From assembly GCA_003996215.1 (NCBI GenBank), contig QJPP01000002.1:2480001-2544000 (forward strand): 64,000 nt of DNA. The letters run 5' to 3'. The translations under genes and the position numbers were made by a program. Of this stretch, positions 34,801 to 46,800 are shown piece after piece (positions within the stretch are counted from its first letter, which is position 1; every line of letters starts with the position of its first letter). The notes beneath the pieces were generated by a model. The model saw nothing but the letters and a program-made list of their open reading frames with translations, did not search any database and had not been told where the DNA came from. This stretch comes from Jaltomata sinuosa (lineage: Eukaryota > Streptophyta > Magnoliopsida > Solanales > Solanaceae).

Positions 34801-36765
34801 AATTTTGTCATCCATTAAAAGACTATCTCATGCAGATTGGACAAACCTCTAAGAGAAAGTAGCAGCCTCATAACATTTTCTTTTGCTTATTTCTTTTACA
34901 GATGTTTGTTGATGAAGTTATGGAACTTGTTGAGCTTGGACCCTTAAGATCAGCCTTAGTCGGGTTGCCAGGAGTTAATGGTCTCTCAACTGAGCAACGG
35001 AAAAGGTTGACTATAGCTGTTGAACTGGTAGCGAACCCTTCTATTATATTCATGGATGAACCAACTTCAGGGCTTGATGCAAGAGCTGCTGCAATTGTTA
35101 TGAGAACTGTTAGGAACACTGTCGATACAGGAAGAACTGTTGTTTGTACTATCCATCAGCCAAGCATCGACATTTTTGAAGCCTTTGATGAGGTAGATTT
35201 ATTATCTCTTAAGCAAACTCCAGCTAATCTCTATGTTATCTTCTTATAACATTTGAGTACTAAAATCAAAACGGCTTTGCAGCTATTTCTAATGAAACGA
35301 GGAGGACAAGAGATATATGTTGGTCCATTGGGTCGCCATTCTTGCCATTTGATCAAATACTTTGAGGTTTGTTGTACCAAAGAGAAAATGACTTATCCAT
35401 TTCCAATATTATATGATCAAATACTGACCTCCGTTTTGTCTTGAATGCAGTCAATTCCTGGCGTTGCTAAAATCAAGGAGGGTTACAATCCAGCTACTTG
35501 GATGTTGGAAGTCTCAGCCTCGGCTCAAGAAATGTTGTTAGGGGTTGATTTCACCGACTTATACAAGAATTCTGACCTGTACAGAAGGAACAAAGCCTTG
35601 ATTAGTGAACTAAGCGCCCCTCGTTCTGGTTCAAAAGACCTGTATTTCGAAACTCAATACTCACAGTCATTCTTGATACAATGTATGGCTTGCCTATGGA
35701 AGCAACACTGGTCGTACTGGCGTAATCCTGCTTACACTTCAGTCAGATTCATCTTCACAACGTTCATAGCACTGGTCTTCGGGACAATGTTCTGGGATCT
35801 CGGTACCAAAGTGTAAGTACAGAAACATGAAAGCTTACAAAGTAGAGTACTTCTTAAAATCCTTCATACTTAACTTGATCTTTATTTGTTATAGGAGCAA
35901 GAGCCAAGATCTTTTCAACGCTATGGGATCAATGTATGCTGCTGTTCTCTTCCTTGGTGTACAAAATGCATCATCAGTGCAACCAGTTGTAGATGTTGAG
36001 CGTACAGTGTTTTACAGAGAAAGAGCTGCTGGAATGTACTCTGCCATACCCTATGCCTTTGGACAGGTAAATAGACAAGTTCGATTTCTGGTAGCGACAC
36101 CAACTTTAGAGTTAATTGTTTTTACATAGTATTCATGGAAACTTCCCTATATTGCAGGTTTTCATTGAAGTCCCTTATATATTCGTACAATCAGTATTTT
36201 ATGGTCTCATCGTCTATGCTATGATTGGATTCGAATGGGATGCTGGCAAGTTTTTTTGGTACTTGTTCATCATGTATACCACCCTCTTGTACTTTACATT
36301 CTACGGTATGATGAGTGTGGCTGTCACACCGAATCAAAACGTTGCTTCTATCGTTGCTGCCTTCTTCTATGCTATATGGAACCTCTTCTCAGGATTCATC
36401 ATTCCACGACCTGTAAGATCCTATAACTTTTATATTCTTGCTTCAAGATACACATTTTAAATTGATCTAGAGCTCGGAAAATGACATATTGTTTCTTTTT
36501 TCTACAGCGTATGCCTATATGGTGGAGATGGTACTACTGGGCTTGCCCCGTTGCCTGGACCTTGTATGGTTTGGTTGCATCACAATTCGGAGACAACCAA
36601 ACTCAACTAAGTGCTGATGAAACTGTGGAGCAATTCTTGGATCGTTACTTTGGGTTCAAGCACGATTTTCTTGGAGTTGTTGCAGGTGTGCTCGTCGCCT
36701 ATGTAGTTGTTTTTGCCTTCACATTTGCTTTTGCCATCAAGGCGTTCAACTTCCAGAGAAGATAA
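28869..36765 (+). CDS. PDR gene A: full-size ABCG (pleiotropic drug resistance) transporter
   Basis: Twenty exons: 28869-29242, 29879-29999, 30103-30276, 30794-30953, 31099-31175, 32078-32131, 32218-32610, 32708-32989, 33092-33408, 33491-33651, 33741-33844, 33926-34082, 34168-34355, 34454-34786, 34902-35192, 35283-35366, 35451-35812, 35895-36066, 36158-36412, 36508-36765. All introns are GT-AG and all phases close, giving 1438 residues, the normal size for plant PDR proteins. Order is NBD1-TMD1-NBD2-TMD2. NBD1 has Walker A GPPSSGKTT (201-209), signature SGGQ (341-344) and Walker B ending DE (364-365). NBD2 has GVSGAGKTT (886-894), the PDR-type signature LSTEQR (993-998) and MDEP (from 1016). 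The C-terminus KAFNFQRR is typical. Sequence is close to Nicotiana PDR1, a plasma-membrane exporter of antifungal diterpenes such as sclareol, induced by jasmonate and elicitors. The substrate here is inferred. It is the most diverged of the three copies and has a Ser where B and C have Gly in Walker A. Confidence 0.96.
29325..29640 (-). repeat. SINE-like fragment duplicated in intron 1 of PDR gene A
   Basis: Two direct copies (about 29325-29420 and about 29535-29620) share GACTAATCTCG, then GACCTCTAGTTAATAGCA. On the minus strand CTCGGGTTC in the second copy resembles a pol III B box. The motif order also resembles the SINE at 37314-37462 read in reverse. A further fragment is near 30310-30360 in intron 3. 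These are degraded, so the assignment is tentative. Confidence 0.45.
31690..31883. mobile_element. Stowaway MITE in intron 5 of PDR gene A
   Basis: TA flanks are at 31688-31689 and 31884-31885. The ends are CTCCCTCTATCCCAAA and, on the other strand, CTCCCTCCGTCCAAATT. It is 194 bp long and non-coding. It helps explain why intron 5 of A (902 bp) is far longer than in B (112 bp) and C (83 bp). Confidence 0.85.
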
Positions 36766-37313
36766 GTGAAATCTAACCAACTGAAGAACTTTGAGGAAGC
36801 AGTGGTTACTAAATTAGTATGTAGAGTTTACTACTTGATAAAGTGTTCTCTTTTCAACTTTCTGATTACTTAGATATAAGTTCTTGTAATATTCATTGGA
36901 ACTCCCATATGTTTATTTGTCAATGTACAATGAAAATATAGCAAAAGTTTTGTTCCAATGTTGGCTTCATTTTAGTTTTACCCTAAGTTGCGCCGGTCTC
37001 TTCACTTTTGATGCCGCACCTGTGTCATATTCTCCAAAAATACACTACTTTTGGAGAATCAACGCACTCGTTGACATTTTTGAAGAGTCCGAGCAATATA
37101 GGTTTTACCATCCCCTCCCAATTATTTGATACAAGACACTAAAGAATGAGCATAGATAGTAGGGACATACCTTGAAAGAGTAACAAGGGTTGAAATTTCA
37201 TGACTTTCTTCTCAAAAACCAGAAAAAAAAGACAGGAAAAAGAGATTAAGAAGAGAGAATGATTGAAAGAGAAAAAAGAAAGAAACTAAGGAATGATACC
37301 TACTTCTTAATTG
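36766..37313. other. 3' flank of PDR gene A
   Basis: Presumed 3' UTR and terminator. The segment about 36970-37100 (CGGTCTCTTCACTTTTGATG, then CTCCAAAAATACACTACTTT) has the look of a dispersed Solanaceae repeat. A related, degraded piece lies at about 38725-38875. The open frame at 36896-37129 runs through it and is not a gene. Confidence 0.4.
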
Positions 37314-37462
37314 CCTTAACCAAAGGTTTTAGGTTCGAACTCTTGGTATGGAGTCGTCTTTTGTAAGGAGCACTCTACTCCTCAAAGTGGGACCTGACGG
37401 CATGAATCCTGATTAGTCGGACCCTTAAGCGAGTATCGGACACCGAGTGGAAACTGAAAAAA
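37314..37462 (+). mobile_element. tRNA-derived SINE with 16-bp target duplication
   Basis: The body contains a B-box-like AGGTTCGAACTC (about 37331-37342). CCTCAAAGTGGGACCTGACG and GTATCGGACACCGAGTGGAA follow, hallmarks of the TS-type SINE known from tobacco and relatives. A short A-rich tail follows. It is flanked by ACCTACTTCTTAATTG (37298-37313) and ACCTACTTCTCAATTG (37463-37478), 15 of 16 matching, as expected for LINE-driven insertion. Confidence 0.85.
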
Positions 37463-38137
37463 ACCTACTTCTCAATTGAGCACTTTCCCCATCTGTATTT
37501 AATTCCTAGTTCTGCTCACAAGCAAATGACCTAAAAACAATTTCACTCCTTGTATTCTAACTCCTAAGCAGTTGAAGTAAGAACATATTGCAGAGACCAA
37601 AAAGGAAGAAGGGAAAGAAATTAAGCAGCAGAACATATTTGTTAAGTGTAGACAACCCTCCCCTGTTCTATGTAGTAAATATTTCCCCTTATAAAAAGGG
37701 ATAGATAAGTGTATATAGATAATAAGAATGTCAAAATAATGGCATACATCAATGAATCAATATAATGATAAATATCAAGTCAGGTCAACAACTATATTGC
37801 TTCGGCTCTTCAAAAATACTCTCAGGTATGTGGCGGATCCTGAGAGAATAGCAGATTCTTTTTCTTTGTATCAAAGCTGAATCTTGTCTATTTCAACCCC
37901 ACCTAAATTCGGATTCAACTTTTGATCCTTTCAACAATTAACGAGCATTATTGTACATTGGATGCTGAAATTAGTTATTTTAATTATTTTGCAATTTAAA
38001 TTTTATTATTCCAAATTCATAGATGTTTAATATTTTAATTTTTTTGTAAATTGTGCGCTTCACTTCAAAGAAGCAGACGCTTTTCTTCCCGCGGTCACCA
38101 GCACTATGATGGCTACGCAACCACGACCAATATGTTT

Positions 38138-38708
38138 AGCTAGCGTTTGGACATGCAATTTCATATCATGATTTGAAATCATGAACAAATCCTCAAAAAA
38201 AAATCATGATTTGGGATTTCAAATCACGATTTCAACTTTTTAAAATATAAATTACCCATAAGTTTATATTTTGTAAAATAACTCATCATTTTAAATTTTG
38301 CAAAAAAAAAGAAAGACTCATGCTCGACCTGAATAGATTGTCCGTACCATGTGAAAAAGATTATATTAAAGAATAACTAGTCACTATTATTGTTGACTAG
38401 TGGATCTTTATAAATAATTATGTGCAATTGAAAGTTTGTAATCACAAACATTTATTTATAAAAGACATGGAGATTTGCAATTTATCAATGCAGTGTCTTA
38501 GGATATTACGATATCCTATTTATGAACTATGGTTTGCTCATTTGATAACATTTTATAAGAATTGGATAAAAAATTTAATAGTTTTCACAACTTGTGGAAT
38601 TTTTATGTTTATGAGAAAAAATACAACTTAACAATCCAAATTACATGTCCAAACAAAACTTCAACTTCATATCAAATGATTTCATATCACATGTCCAAAC
38701 AGACCCTG
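38138..38708. mobile_element. hAT-type MITE with GTTTGGACATG ends
   Basis: The left end reads GCGTTTGGACATGCAATTTC. The right end, on the other strand, reads TGTTTGGACATGTGATATGA. Both continue with ATCATGATTTGAAAT-like sequence. This is a familiar non-autonomous hAT terminus in Solanaceae. About 0.57 kb, non-coding; open frames in it are incidental. No clear target duplication was found. Confidence 0.6.
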
Positions 38709-39808
38709 AATCTCAATATTGGACATGGGGACACATACTTAAGGCCTATGTCACTTGGATCCTCCAAAAACGCTGCCCGGTGTGTGTCAACTCCAAAATA
38801 AATTATGCATTTTTAGAGGATTTGACACGAAGGCCACAACACTTCTGGGGGATTCGAGCAACACACTTTGAGGCTACAATAAAAAGAATTTACATAAGTA
38901 GGTAAACCATTCAGGGTAGAACATATAGTTAGAAATCATCAACTCCAAGATTGATTGAATGAAAAAGATAGTATATTTATATTCCATGAGTTTCTCATAA
39001 AGGTAACAATGGTGAAATCACATTTGTATGAAAGGAAACTTGTATTGCATATCCAGCCAAACATGAAGACATTCAAAGCCTAATAGCACAAGATTGAGTT
39101 CTATGAGTATAACTGAACATATTGCTTTCATTTCGAACTATGTATACTCATGCCAAAAACATTTAAAATGCTACATATTGTAAAATCATACTCATTTTTA
39201 TTCACTAACTCTAAATTCTGAATCCTCATTTGAATACCACCCAACCATTGTAACTAAAAAGACATCATATTTTCACATAAACATATAAATTTGGAGATGG
39301 TAAAGAAGATGTTCACCTTTTGCACTTTGTTGTGAGCCTTCAATCTCCACATGTGTGATTATTTGTGATTGATGCTTTAGGAAGAAGACAAGGAAGATGA
39401 GAAGAAATAATTTATGTTTCATATATTGAAATAATGAGACATTAAAAAAAATGGTAGTTTCTTATAGTTGTAGCCTTTTGACAAATAGAGTTATAAGACT
39501 AGTAAGGGCATGAAAAAGAAGAACAAATTAAATTTGGATTAGAAAAAAAAATCTTAGTACTCTAGAAGAGGAATAATGTGTAGGGTATCAAAACAAAACT
39601 ACATCAATTTAAGGGTTTATATAATAGACACACATGCATGAATGTTGTTCAAGTAGTTTGAAAACTCAACTTAGAGTCATTTTCACCTCATGACTATTAA
39701 AATTCTAAGAACTTTAGTCGATTTGATCGACACGTAGATGAAAAATATATTTATTCGTACTAGATGTTTGCATCAAATCAATAAATGCATGCAAAACATG
39801 TGTATATC

Positions 39809-39812
<4 letters not shown>
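38709..39812. other. intergenic between PDR genes A and B
   Basis: No gene is supported. About 38725-38875 is a degraded copy of the repeat near 36970-37100. The remainder is unremarkable AT-rich sequence. Confidence 0.4.

Positions 39813-39843
<31 letters not shown>
39813..39843. repeat. (TA)n microsatellite
   Basis: About 15 TA dinucleotides precede the left end of a Stowaway-like MITE. TA runs are both hypervariable and preferred Stowaway targets. Confidence 0.85.
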
Positions 39844-39846
<3 letters not shown>

Positions 39847-40190
39847 TCTCCATTCCTAAATACTTGTTACTCCTATGTTTTTTTTTTGCACACAACACAC
39901 TCCTTTAGAAAAACATTAAGTGGAAACTCTTAGTAGCTCAGTTTGTTGGCTATCTGAATTTTTACTATGTTGGTGAGGGTTCGATTTTCCACCTTGTAAT
40001 TCCCTCCCCCATTTCCTCTTAAAAAAATATTAAGTAAAGAGTAGTTTGACTAAATTATCCTTATTTATTACTCCTTACTTCTTTTTTTTGCATAAGGTGA
40101 AAACAAATAACTAAATTATGTATTAGTTTTTTAAATTGACAAGTATTATGAATCATCTATTTTTAGTAAGGATGACAAGTATCATTTATC
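39844..40190. mobile_element. Stowaway-like MITE split by a SINE
   Basis: The left part (CTCTCCATTCCTAAATACTT) and the right part, ending in AATTGACAAGTATTATGAAT and TTTAGTAAGGATGACAAGTA, are the halves of one Stowaway-like element. The SINE at 39922-40023 separates them. Removing the SINE and one duplication would leave an element of about 230 bp. The right terminus is degraded. Confidence 0.55.
39922..40023 (+). mobile_element. tRNA-derived SINE nested in a MITE
   Basis: The A-box-like TAGCTCAGTTTGTTGG (about 39933-39948) and B-box-like GGGTTCGATTTTCC (about 39977-39990) form a split pol III promoter. The 3' end is a short A run. It is flanked by AAAACATTAAGT (39910-39921) and AAAATATTAAGT (40024-40035), 11 of 12 matching. 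About 100 bp long. Confidence 0.75.
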
Positions 40191-40199
40191 CCTGATTAT

Positions 40200-42892
40200 A
40201 TTTGTATTCAAACCTTAATTTGTGGCTGCTATGGCTAAATTATTTGATTTGATGCATGTGACGTTGTATGCAGATAAGCATGGCACATCTATGGAATTAG
40301 ATAATTCCCAAATTATTATAAATTAATTTTTGAGATTGAATTAGACTCAGTATTCGTTGAAATTCAAGATTTGTGAGCTGTTTGTAAGAAAAAATAGTCA
40401 AACTTGTAGCCTATGGGAAATTGTTGTGCAATAAATTCCAACATAGACAATACTAGGATATTTAGTAGGCCATTCCAGAAGGTCTATTTGTAACTGTCAA
40501 TCAAAGTCCATTATTGCTTTGGAGAAAAAGAAAAAAAAAAAGTCCATTATTGCTTTGTCAAGTGGACAACCTTTTGATATATTAATCAAAACGCTATTCC
40601 CTTTCTCTCCTATTACTCATCCATTTTTTCTATCCACGCCTTTAAAAAAATCATAAATAAAAAAAAAATACTTTTACTGATTTACCTTTTAATTTTTTTT
40701 AATACACTTTATTTGTTTGCCTTATTCATCAATACTAAGATTGATGATAGAGGAAATTTTATCTTAATTTTCTAAATGACAAGTAATTTGAGAAAAATAT
40801 TTTTAGTAATGTGAATAACTAATATAAAACACAGAGTATCGGAAATTATTCAATTTACTCTTCGGTAAATATTGTATTTGTTCATATTCTTGCTATTAAT
40901 TAGTAAATTTTCTCGCATTTATCCTTGTCAATAACGGAGGTCCAACGTAAAACGGGTAAACTCTACAAGTCAAAATATTTTCAAAGGAAAAAATATACAA
41001 ATTTACGACACTATTTTTTACTATGATCTAATATTGTCTTTCGTTACTTTGGTTCTACCAGAAAATCATAGATTTTTTTAGTTTTCTTATACTTGAATAC
41101 AACTACGGCTACAAAAAGTTTATCAAAAAAGGTGGAAAGACCATGTAACTCGATTCCAAAAGTTTCAATTGCCTCCCTCCCTCCTCCCTATAACTGAAAA
41201 TAAAAGCACGACAAAAAATAAACCTTTTTTTAAATTTTTATATATTATTGGGTTGTAGGGCAAATATGAGAGATTTTTTCCTAGTGAATATGCCTAAAAT
41301 ATAGCAAAATTATTCAATTTATATAACTTTTACCATTTTCTTCCACAACCACAATGAGGTCAACCTCCAAGCTAAAGCTGCATCTTTTCTATGTTTCTTC
41401 TACTTTTCCTCACATTAATTATTTCCTTATCCTTTCTTTGCTTATTTGAGTTGAAAATTTTGTCAAAAAGAAAAGTTGCTAGAAATTGAATATTAATAAT
41501 CGTCAACAACAGAACTTTCCGTAGAAAAAAGTGATGAGGGTTAAAGATATATGAGTTTATTCAAATTCGATGTATTAATGTATACAAATTGTGCTTGATA
41601 CCATCAAAATAGACTCTACATGTTCACTCATTTTTGTTGTATCAATACGTACAATCTCAAGGATAATACAATATATAAGTTATCTACCCCACTTAATTTT
41701 CTAAAAGAAATTGCAATTTAATGAGTTATTGTGGTGATTGTCAATTCTTATACACAGTAGAATTGGTAATAATTAAGACAGCTAACTAATTGCATTTTGA
41801 TAAGATATATTAACATCATTGATTACCCTACATTAATTCGTTGTTTAGTATATTAGGCAACTTCTAAGCAAGAAGGAAAATCTGAATTTCTAGATATTTG
41901 ACAAGAGTCAAGTTAGAGAGCCATTTGGTAATTCTGAATTTTTATCACATGCCATAAAAAAGAAATTTATATTTTCTACATGGCTTAGACAAATTTATAT
42001 TTTTCCAATGTGTATACTTTCAATTTTCATCGTCTCCACAATAGTCCATATGCCATAAAAAAATAATAATAAATAAAAGTTCAATTAAAACCTAACACAG
42101 ATTTATTACAAAAAAAGGAAAAGTTGAATTTTAATTTCCTAATTTAGTGAAGAATGAAAATTTCCTAAAGAAAATAAAATTAGCTCTTTATAAACACAAA
42201 GTAAAAAATATTCCAAGAAAAAATTCACCAAAATAAATCAAAGCACTAGTGAACTATATCTTCCTAAGTTATTGGAATGGCATAAAATATTTCAAATTAA
42301 TTTTTTACTTTTTTTAAAAAAAAATTGGGTGAGATTGTTCACACTCCTAAAAATCTAAAATTTTCCACTAAAAATGTTTAGTGACTATTTTCACAGATAT
42401 TTTGATTGAATCGGTGGGAAAAGAAAAATTAGTAATGTTTTCATATGGAAAAATTAGAAAGTTTTCCACTATTTCAGTTAGAATTTATTTCTCATCATGC
42501 ATTTTTTTAGTGATCTGGTTCAATTATAATAATACTTCACTGTAACAGTCGAATTTTCTTTAAAACAAAATTTTCATGTTATGTTATATTAAATATTTTT
42601 TATAATAATATTTTATTATATCATTATAAAAAATATCCGAACAAACAATATCGATAATATATATATATATATAAACTTTATGACGTATTGTTGATAGGAA
42701 GTTAGGAAGTATATGTTGACTCTCGTGTGCTTCTAGAAGCTGGCGGCCTTCTTTGGCTGCTTTTGACTCACATATTATACCTCTTTTTTTTTTTTAATTA
42801 TTATTCGTTATCTTTTGCCCCCAAACTTTACTGCAAAATCTTTTTCTATTTTTTCGTATTTAATAAGTAAATAAAAAATATTATCTTAAAAT
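40200..42892. other. intergenic upstream of PDR gene B
   Basis: AT-rich with no gene. About 40600-40830 has a degraded Stowaway look (TCCTATTACTCATCC start, AAATGACAAGTAATTTGAG near the end). An (AT)9 run lies near 42659-42674. The dispersed repeat at 42358-42560 is listed separately. Confidence 0.4.
42358..42560. repeat. dispersed repeat, copy 2 (inverse of 21176-21418)
   Basis: On the minus strand it reads CTAACTGAAATAGTGGAAAA, then TCAATCAAAATATCTGTGAAAA, matching the partner copy in order. Within it, CACTAAAAATGTTTAGTGA near 42366 forms a short hairpin. Confidence 0.5.
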
Positions 42893-43476
42893 ATTTATAT
42901 ATAATATAAACAAAGAATGTGAGCTTGTGAGGATGAGCTAAGGTGGCAGAGAGAAATGACATGCGTTAGAAGATGGAGAGGACACAATCAATTGAAATAT
43001 CATTTACTAAACTTGTTTTTGCTGCTTCTACTAGAAAAAATATTTCTCCCATTTTCAAGAACCTTATTTTTTCTAAAAAAAAATTTTCTAAAACATTTTG
43101 ACCAACCAAAAAATTTAAAAATATTTTCCTCCGTACAGAACATACCCTTGGTAGGGTCTCATATATTTATCTTTTTTGTGTTCGTTACGTGAATAAAATA
43201 TATTGTCTTAAAACATTTATATATAATCTGAACAAAGGGTGTGGGCTCGTGAGGATGAGCTAAGATGATAGAGTAAAGACGAGGTGCGTTGGAGAGTGAA
43301 GATGACACAATCAATAGAAATATCACTTATGAAACTTATTTTTCCTACTTTTACTAGAAAAATCATTTTCCTCATTTTCAAGAAACTTATTTTTTTCTTT
43401 TTAATCAATCAAAAAAATTGAAAAATATTTTCCTCCGAACAGAATATACACTTGGTAGGGTCTCATCATATATGAT
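42893..43476 (+). promoter_or_regulatory. duplicated promoter block of PDR gene B
   Basis: Two direct copies (about 42893-43175 and about 43213-43476, offset 322 bp) share AACAAAG, GTGAGGATGAGCTAAG, GACACAATCAAT, ATATTTTCCTCCG and TTGGTAGGGTCTCAT. The second ends about 185 bases before the TATA box. Gene C has a single copy (about 54700-54880). The first copy contains a W-box core TTGACC (43098-43103), the usual WRKY site, which the second copy lacks. As the only long conserved upstream segment shared by B and C, it is a strong candidate for a regulatory module. Function is inferred. Confidence 0.6.
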
Positions 43477-43661
43477 AGCCTAGCAACAACAAGAAGATTA
43501 AATTCCTCTAGAAGTACTATTTACGTCAAATAATGCAAACTTATAATTATTTTTTTTTGGTACATGTATGGGGTCAATAAATAACAAAAACACAAAGGAC
43601 CCATACACATGTACTAATAGAATAAAATAACTAAAAGCCATCTCCTTCCTTTTCTTGCTTC

Positions 43662-43668
43662 TATATAA
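43662..43668 (+). promoter_or_regulatory. TATA box of PDR gene B
   Basis: TATATAA in GCTTCTATATAATCCCTTTGC, about 165 bases before the ATG. The same context is found at gene C. The leader shared by B and C includes GTTGTTATAAGATACAACAAC (43767-43787), a small inverted repeat. Confidence 0.65.
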
Positions 43669-43830
43669 TCCCTTTGCAGTTAACATCAAACTCCAAACTT
43701 AACTTTTCCTTCCATTCTTCTTCATCATCAACAAAAAAAAAATCATTTATTTTCAAATTTGAAGGTGTTGTTATAAGATACAACAACAATATCAATTGGT
43801 GCAATTTTATTTATTTGAATTAGTTCCAAT

Positions 43831-46800
43831 ATGGAGGCAGCAGATTTAAGTAATTTGCGTGGCCGAAGTATAAGAGGAAGTATGAGAGGAAGTATGAGAG
43901 GTAGTATAAGAGAAAATAGTAATTCAATATGGAGGAACAATGGAGTTGAAGTATTTTCAAGATCGGCAAGAGATGAAGATGATGAAGAGGCATTAAAATG
44001 GGCAGCACTTGAGAAGTTACCAACATATGATAGATTAAGAAAAGGTATATTGTTTGGATCACAAGGTGGTACTGCTAATGAAGTTGATGTTGATGATCTT
44101 GGTGTTCAACAAAGGAAGAATTTGCTTGACAGACTTGTTAAAGTTGCTGATGAAGATAATGAAAAGTTCTTGTTGAAACTCAAGGACAGGATTGACAGGC
44201 AAGTCATTTAAATAAACTTGAATTTAGTACATTTTTATCTATAGTGTCGGAGGCAGAATTTACACTAAGGGGTTCAGTATCTATAATATTTTTTGACCTT
44301 GTATATATAGTGTGATTTTTTGATGCCCCTCTAGTTCTGTTCCTTGTTTATATGCTGACAGTATAAAAGAACTTTTACACAATCAAATCAGCTAAAAAAG
44401 AACTAAGTATAGGTATTAGGTAACCGCTTATGAAAAGTAGTAGTCCATCTATTAGTACTTACCAATTTAGGTGAATCTATTTCCTTTTAGTTCGCTTAGA
44501 AAAGAATGATTCCTTTTTAAATTTGGAATTGATTTATTTTGAACTTTCCATTATAGCACATAAATGGTATGATATGATTAGGATCACAAGTTTTGAAAGT
44601 CTTGTAGCTACACAAATGTTATGACATATTGAGGATCGTAAGTTTCAAGGATCTTCATTTCTTTCTTAAACTCCGAATTGGTGCTAAATTCTAACTTTTT
44701 CTGTAAAAATAAAAACAGGGTCGGGATTGATTTTCCATCAATAGAAGTGAGATATGAGCATCTGAATATTGAGGCAGATGCATATGTTGGAAGCAGAGCT
44801 TTACCTACATTTACAAACTTCATTTCTAACTTCATTGAGGTAACAATTCCACAAAAAACATTTGATTTATATGTGTATGTATGTATAGAAAAAAGTACAG
44901 ATATCACATATAGAAGTACTTATGTTTTAGTGTTTGCCACAAATGAAAAATAAATAGGGAGTTGATTTCTCATTTGGTCACTCAATTTTTTGTTCTTTTG
45001 TTGGTTTATAAAGGGCCTATTGGATTCAATTCACATCCTTCCATCGAAAAAACGTTCAGTTACAATTCTCAAGGATGTTAGTGGCATCATCAAGCCCTGT
45101 CGAATGACTCTGCTTTTAGGACCTCCCGGTTCTGGAAAAACAACTTTGTTACTTGCTTTGGCTGGAAAACTTGATTCTGATCTAAGGGTAAGAATTTAAA
45201 ACAACTTATAAAAAGTGTATAGTTTTTAAAATAAGAATATATGTAAGACTAAAGTTCATCATGTGATGATAAAATCAGGTTACTGGAAAAGTGACATATA
45301 ACGGACATGAATTACATGAATTTGTGCCACAAAGAACAGCGGCCTATATTAGCCAGCACGATTTGCATATTGGAGAAATGACTGTGAGAGAAACTTTGGA
45401 GTTCTCCGCAAGATGCCAAGGAGTTGGTTCTCGTTATGGTTAGCATTTTCTTTTTAGTTCTTATTACTTGGTTTTGGATATATACATAGTGATTCATCAA
45501 TTATTGACTGTTGTTTGTGAATTGTTTTCAAGAAATGTTGGCTGAACTATCAAGAAGAGAGAAAGCAGCTAATATCAAACCAGATGTTGATCTTGACATG
45601 TTCATGAAGGTAGGACTGGAAACGATTTCTCTAAGTATATGTTTGAGCTACTTCTAGTAGCGTATTTTTCTTAAGAAACATAGTGAATAATTAATATTAC
45701 TATTGTTGAATGCAAATGTAGGCTGCATCAACAGAAGGACAAGAAGCCAAAGTGGTTACAGATTATGTTCTTAAGGTAAATTTCATTTCCCAAACATTTT
45801 TCTTATGTTCGAGCTACTGAAAGGCCGGAGAAGTTTGATAGATGTGTTATTCATTTGCTTGTAAATTCCATTTTGCAGATTTTGGGACTGGATATTTGCG
45901 CAGATACTATGGTGGGAGATCAAATGATAAGGGGTATTTCGGGAGGACAGAAGAAGCGTGTCACTACTGGTGAAATGATTGTCGGACCATCTAAAGCCCT
46001 TTTCATGGATGAAATTTCAACTGGACTTGACAGTTCCACAACTTACTCCATTGTGAATTCCCTGAAGCAATCTGTTCAAATCTTGAAAGGAACAGCTCTG
46101 ATTTCTCTCTTGCAACCTGCTCCCGAGACTTACAACTTGTTTGATGATATCATCCTGCTATCAGATGGCTACGTTGTTTATCAGGGTCCACGAGAGGACG
46201 TGCTTGAGTTCTTAGAATCCATGGGATTCAAATGCCCTGACAGAAAAGGAGTGGCCGATTTCTTGCAAGAAGTATGTATTATTAGACCCAAGGATGATAA
46301 TGTTTTGGAAGGCTGATGGGTGTCGTTTCTAACGGGGAATGTTTGGGATTTCTTGCAGGTGACATCTAAGAAGGATCAACAGCAATATTGGGTAAGGAGG
46401 GACGAGCCTTACAGGTTTATTACATCAAAAGAATTTGCTGAGGCTTATCAGTCTTTCCATGTTGGGAGAAAAGTAAGCGATGAGCTTTCAACCGCATTTG
46501 ACAAGACCAAAAGCCACCCTGCTTCTTTGACTACTGAAAAGTACGGAATTGGAAAGAGACAGCTTTTGAAGGTTTGCTCTGAAAGAGAATTCCTGCTAAT
46601 GCAGCGGAATTCATTTGTTTACATCTTCAAATTCTTTCAGGTGAAATACTTGTCTATTTGGTATATCGATTTATGTCATAGTCTTGTCATATCTTGAAAT
46701 TTACTAATCCTCTCTTTGTTTATTCAGCTCATGGTCATTGCACTTATGACAATGACCATATTTTTTCGAACTAAGATGCCTCGGGATAATGAGACAGATG

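Noticed and set aside
44199..44210. A normal GT donor four bases downstream of the GC donor in intron 1 of gene B (and C)
   Set aside because: Using GCAA/GT puts the next exon out of frame with the conserved RVGIDFPSIEVRYE block. The GC donor keeps frame and matches gene A's exon end.
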